Shown: positions 5,718 through 6,878 of the stretch, in pieces
Position numbering within the stretch: position 1 is the stretch's first letter
How the letters are laid out: each line of letters starts with the position of its first letter
Assembly: GCA_003556835.1 (NCBI GenBank)
Contig: PWQG01000354.1
Span: forward strand, 1 to 6,878
From: Gammaproteobacteria bacterium
Lineage (GTDB): Bacteria; Pseudomonadota; Gammaproteobacteria; Pseudomonadales; Pseudohongiellaceae
Reading direction: 5' to 3'
DNA: 6,878 bases
Notes under the pieces: model-generated
Seen by the model: only the letters and a program-made list of their open reading frames with translations
Database searches by the model: none
Told to the model about the DNA's origin: nothing
Program-made: the position numbers and the translations under genes

Positions 5718-6104
5718 ATGGAACTGGTTGCGATCATCATCGTTCTGGCATTGATTCAATATTCGGTACTTGGCGCCCTGGTCGGCAAGGCCCGGGGACA
5801 GTACGGGGTGGAGGCTCCGGCGGTACATGGTCATCCGGTGTTCGAACGCTACTATCGCGTGCATCAGAACACCCTGGAGAGCCTGGTGATGTTCATCCCG
5901 GGCATGGTTCTGTTCGGCCTGTACGCCTGGCCCGAGGTCGCGGCCGCGCTGGGCTTTGTCTACCTGGTGGGGCGCCAGGTCTACCTGCAGGCCTATGTGC
6001 GGGACCCGAAATCACGTGCCCTGGGGTTCATGCTGAGCTTTCTGCCGACGGTGCTGCTGATCCTCGGCGGCCTGATCGGTGCCACCATGAGCCTGGTGGC
6101 CTGA
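5718..6104 (+). CDS. MAPEG-family integral membrane protein
   Basis: The 128-residue protein has four predicted membrane helices (about 1-21, 53-70, 73-92 and 101-124) and the MAPEG signature ERYYRVHQNTLE (43-54), preceded by the loop ARGQYGVEAPAVHGHP (25-40). MAPEG proteins (membrane-associated proteins in eicosanoid and glutathione metabolism) form trimers in the membrane. Some bacterial members have glutathione transferase or peroxidase activity toward hydrophobic electrophiles and lipid hydroperoxides; the reaction of this one is unknown. The Arg, His, Asn and Glu of the signature correspond to the glutathione-binding region of microsomal transferases. Length is typical for bacterial members. 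The start is well supported by AGAGAGG with a 7-nt spacer before ATG 5718. It lies 81 nt downstream of ansA on the same strand, and its stop is 5 nt from the stop of the convergent lipoprotein gene. Confidence 0.9.
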   Translation: MELVAIIIVLALIQYSVLGALVGKARGQYGVEAPAVHGHPVFERYYRVHQNTLESLVMFIPGMVLFGLYAWPEVAAALGFVYLVGRQVYLQAYVRDPKSRALGFMLSFLPTVLLILGGLIGATMSLVA

Positions 6105-6106
6105 TC

Positions 6107-6127
6107 CGGTCAGCGTCCGGCTGACTG
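6107..6127. terminator. Hairpin at the convergent 3' ends (bidirectional terminator candidate)
   Basis: GTCAGC (6109-6114) pairs with GCTGAC (6120-6125) across the loop GTCCG, and can extend by one G-U and one C-G pair to 6107 and 6127. It begins 3 nt after the MAPEG stop and includes the stop of the convergent lipoprotein gene. There is no T tract on either strand, so termination is only a possibility suggested by the position. Confidence 0.33.
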
Positions 6128-6706
6128 TTCTGCGGCCCAGTCCAGCAATTCGGCGACCAAGCGGTCCGCCGCCCGGCCCAGGGCGGCAACACTGGCGTCC
6201 GCGCTGGTGCCCGCAGCGGGTTCCCGCGCCTCGAAGCGCTGGCTGGCGATGATTTCACGGCCCTGGATCCGTATCAGCCGGGCATCATAACGGATCACGA
6301 CTTCCATGCTGCCATTGAGAAATTCGGCATGCAGTCCGCGCAGCACACCACTCAATTCGACCTGTGCAGCCAATCGCTCCTGGTCGGAACTGACATCCGT
6401 GAAACGCCCGTCACGCCAGAAGGCATCCAGCAGCCAGTCTCGCCAAAGCAGCGGAATCGGGGCCGCCCAGCGTGCTTCGGGGAAGGTTTCGAAACGATTA
6501 TCGTCACGCATCACCAGCATACGGGAAGCGCCCAGGGCATCACTGGTGCCCGGACGGGCAATTCGTAATCCGCCGACATCGATGGCCGCGTCCGTTGCTG
6601 TCACCGTCGGAGCTGGCAACTGGTAGAGGTTGACCGGTTCCCGCTCCGGCAACACAGTGCAGCTCGCCAGCAGGGCGGCAAGAAGTACAGCTATACAAGG
6701 CCTCAT
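6110..6706 (-). CDS. PqiC-type ABC transport auxiliary lipoprotein (ABC_trans_aux family)
   Basis: This 198-residue protein opens with a lipoprotein signal peptide and lipobox LASC (13-16), so Cys16 would be lipidated; the next residues (Thr-Val) do not signal inner-membrane retention, which fits an outer-membrane location. The mature start, LPEREPVNLYQLP (19-31), is the classic opening of the PqiC/YmbA family, and RWAAPIPLLWRDWLLDAF (79-96) matches the conserved W-x-x-P core. The second half, with VELSGVLRGLHAEF (116-129) and VVIRYDARLI (136-145), continues the family fold. These lipoproteins act with MCE proteins in phospholipid or lipid transport between the inner and outer membranes. Its ATG overlaps the stop of the MCE-like gene as ATGA, so the two are surely co-transcribed. 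Upstream permease and ATPase genes would be expected beyond the right edge. Confidence 0.88.
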   Translation of the reverse strand: MRPCIAVLLAALLASCTVLPEREPVNLYQLPAPTVTATDAAIDVGGLRIARPGTSDALGASRMLVMRDDNRFETFPEARWAAPIPLLWRDWLLDAFWRDGRFTDVSSDQERLAAQVELSGVLRGLHAEFLNGSMEVVIRYDARLIRIQGREIIASQRFEAREPAAGTSADASVAALGRAADRLVAELLDWAAEQSAGR

Positions 6707-6878
6707 GGTCGGAACTCCCTCATCTGCTCGCTTCCGAACAGGAAACCGCCCGGATCATCCTCCACACGCTGCACCAGGGCCCGGACACTTTCCAGTATGG
6801 CCCGCACCTCCTGCATGGTCGGCTCGACCTCGGCCACTCCCTGCAGCCCACTGTCTATGGCGGGACGACTTTCCTGCA
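6703..6878 (-). CDS. MCE/MlaD-family lipid-transport protein, C-terminal end only
   Basis: An open frame enters from the right edge and stops at TGA 6703-6705. The visible 57 residues hold a likely helical or coiled-coil stretch (VEPTMQEVRAILESVRALVQRVE) and end in DDPGGFLFGSEQMREFRP. This tail, a helix followed by a P-x-x-FLFG motif and a charged end, is what MCE proteins paired with PqiC-type lipoproteins typically show. The MCE domain itself lies outside the window, so the call rests on the tail and on the ATGA overlap with the PqiC-type gene. MCE proteins are anchored in the inner membrane and form hexameric rings or tubes that bind lipid in the periplasm. Confidence 0.75.
   Translation of the reverse strand, partial: QESRPAIDSGLQGVAEVEPTMQEVRAILESVRALVQRVEDDPGGFLFGSEQMREFRP

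Overview
The window looks like a chromosomal segment of a GC-rich, Gram-negative bacterium, most likely a gammaproteobacterium. The evidence is a periplasmic di-heme peroxidase, an MCE/PqiC-type outer-membrane lipid-transport pair, Sec signal peptides and a lipoprotein lipobox. Genes are tightly packed with ATGA stop/start overlaps. I cannot name the genus. I see no tRNA, rRNA, CRISPR array, insertion sequence or other sign of mobile DNA.

Layout. (1) Positions 1-776, minus strand: the N-terminal part of a secreted DUF305 protein that runs off the left edge, probably a DUF305-LVIVD fusion. (2) Positions 942-4510, minus strand: a compact four-gene operon. In transcription order it encodes a conserved secreted protein of unknown function with a C-terminal membrane anchor, a small secreted FixH/YtkA-like protein, a membrane-anchored di-heme cytochrome c peroxidase of the CcpA/MauG/MbnH superfamily, and a DAACS-family cation symporter. 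The first three are joined by 4-nt ATGA overlaps; the symporter follows after 31 nt. (3) Positions 4511-4598: a short divergent promoter region. (4) Plus strand: cytosolic type I asparaginase (ansA, 4599-5636), then an 81-nt gap with two adjacent hairpins, then a MAPEG-family membrane protein (5718-6104). (5) Minus strand from the right edge: the C-terminal end of an MCE/MlaD-like protein, overlapped by ATGA with a PqiC-type lipoprotein (6110-6706), which converges on the MAPEG gene with only 5 nt between the stops.

The most interesting part is the operon at 942-4510 with the neighbouring DUF305 gene. It joins a MauG-like di-heme enzyme to two small exported proteins. The first would begin with histidine after signal peptide removal; the second carries an MPxHxH motif. 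Next to them lies a His/Met-rich DUF305 protein, a family with copper-binding members. By analogy with MauG and its substrate protein, and with MbnH/MbnP, this could be an uncharacterised periplasmic redox or metal-handling system in which the di-heme enzyme acts on one of its operon partners. That is a hypothesis from gene order and motifs, not something the sequence proves.
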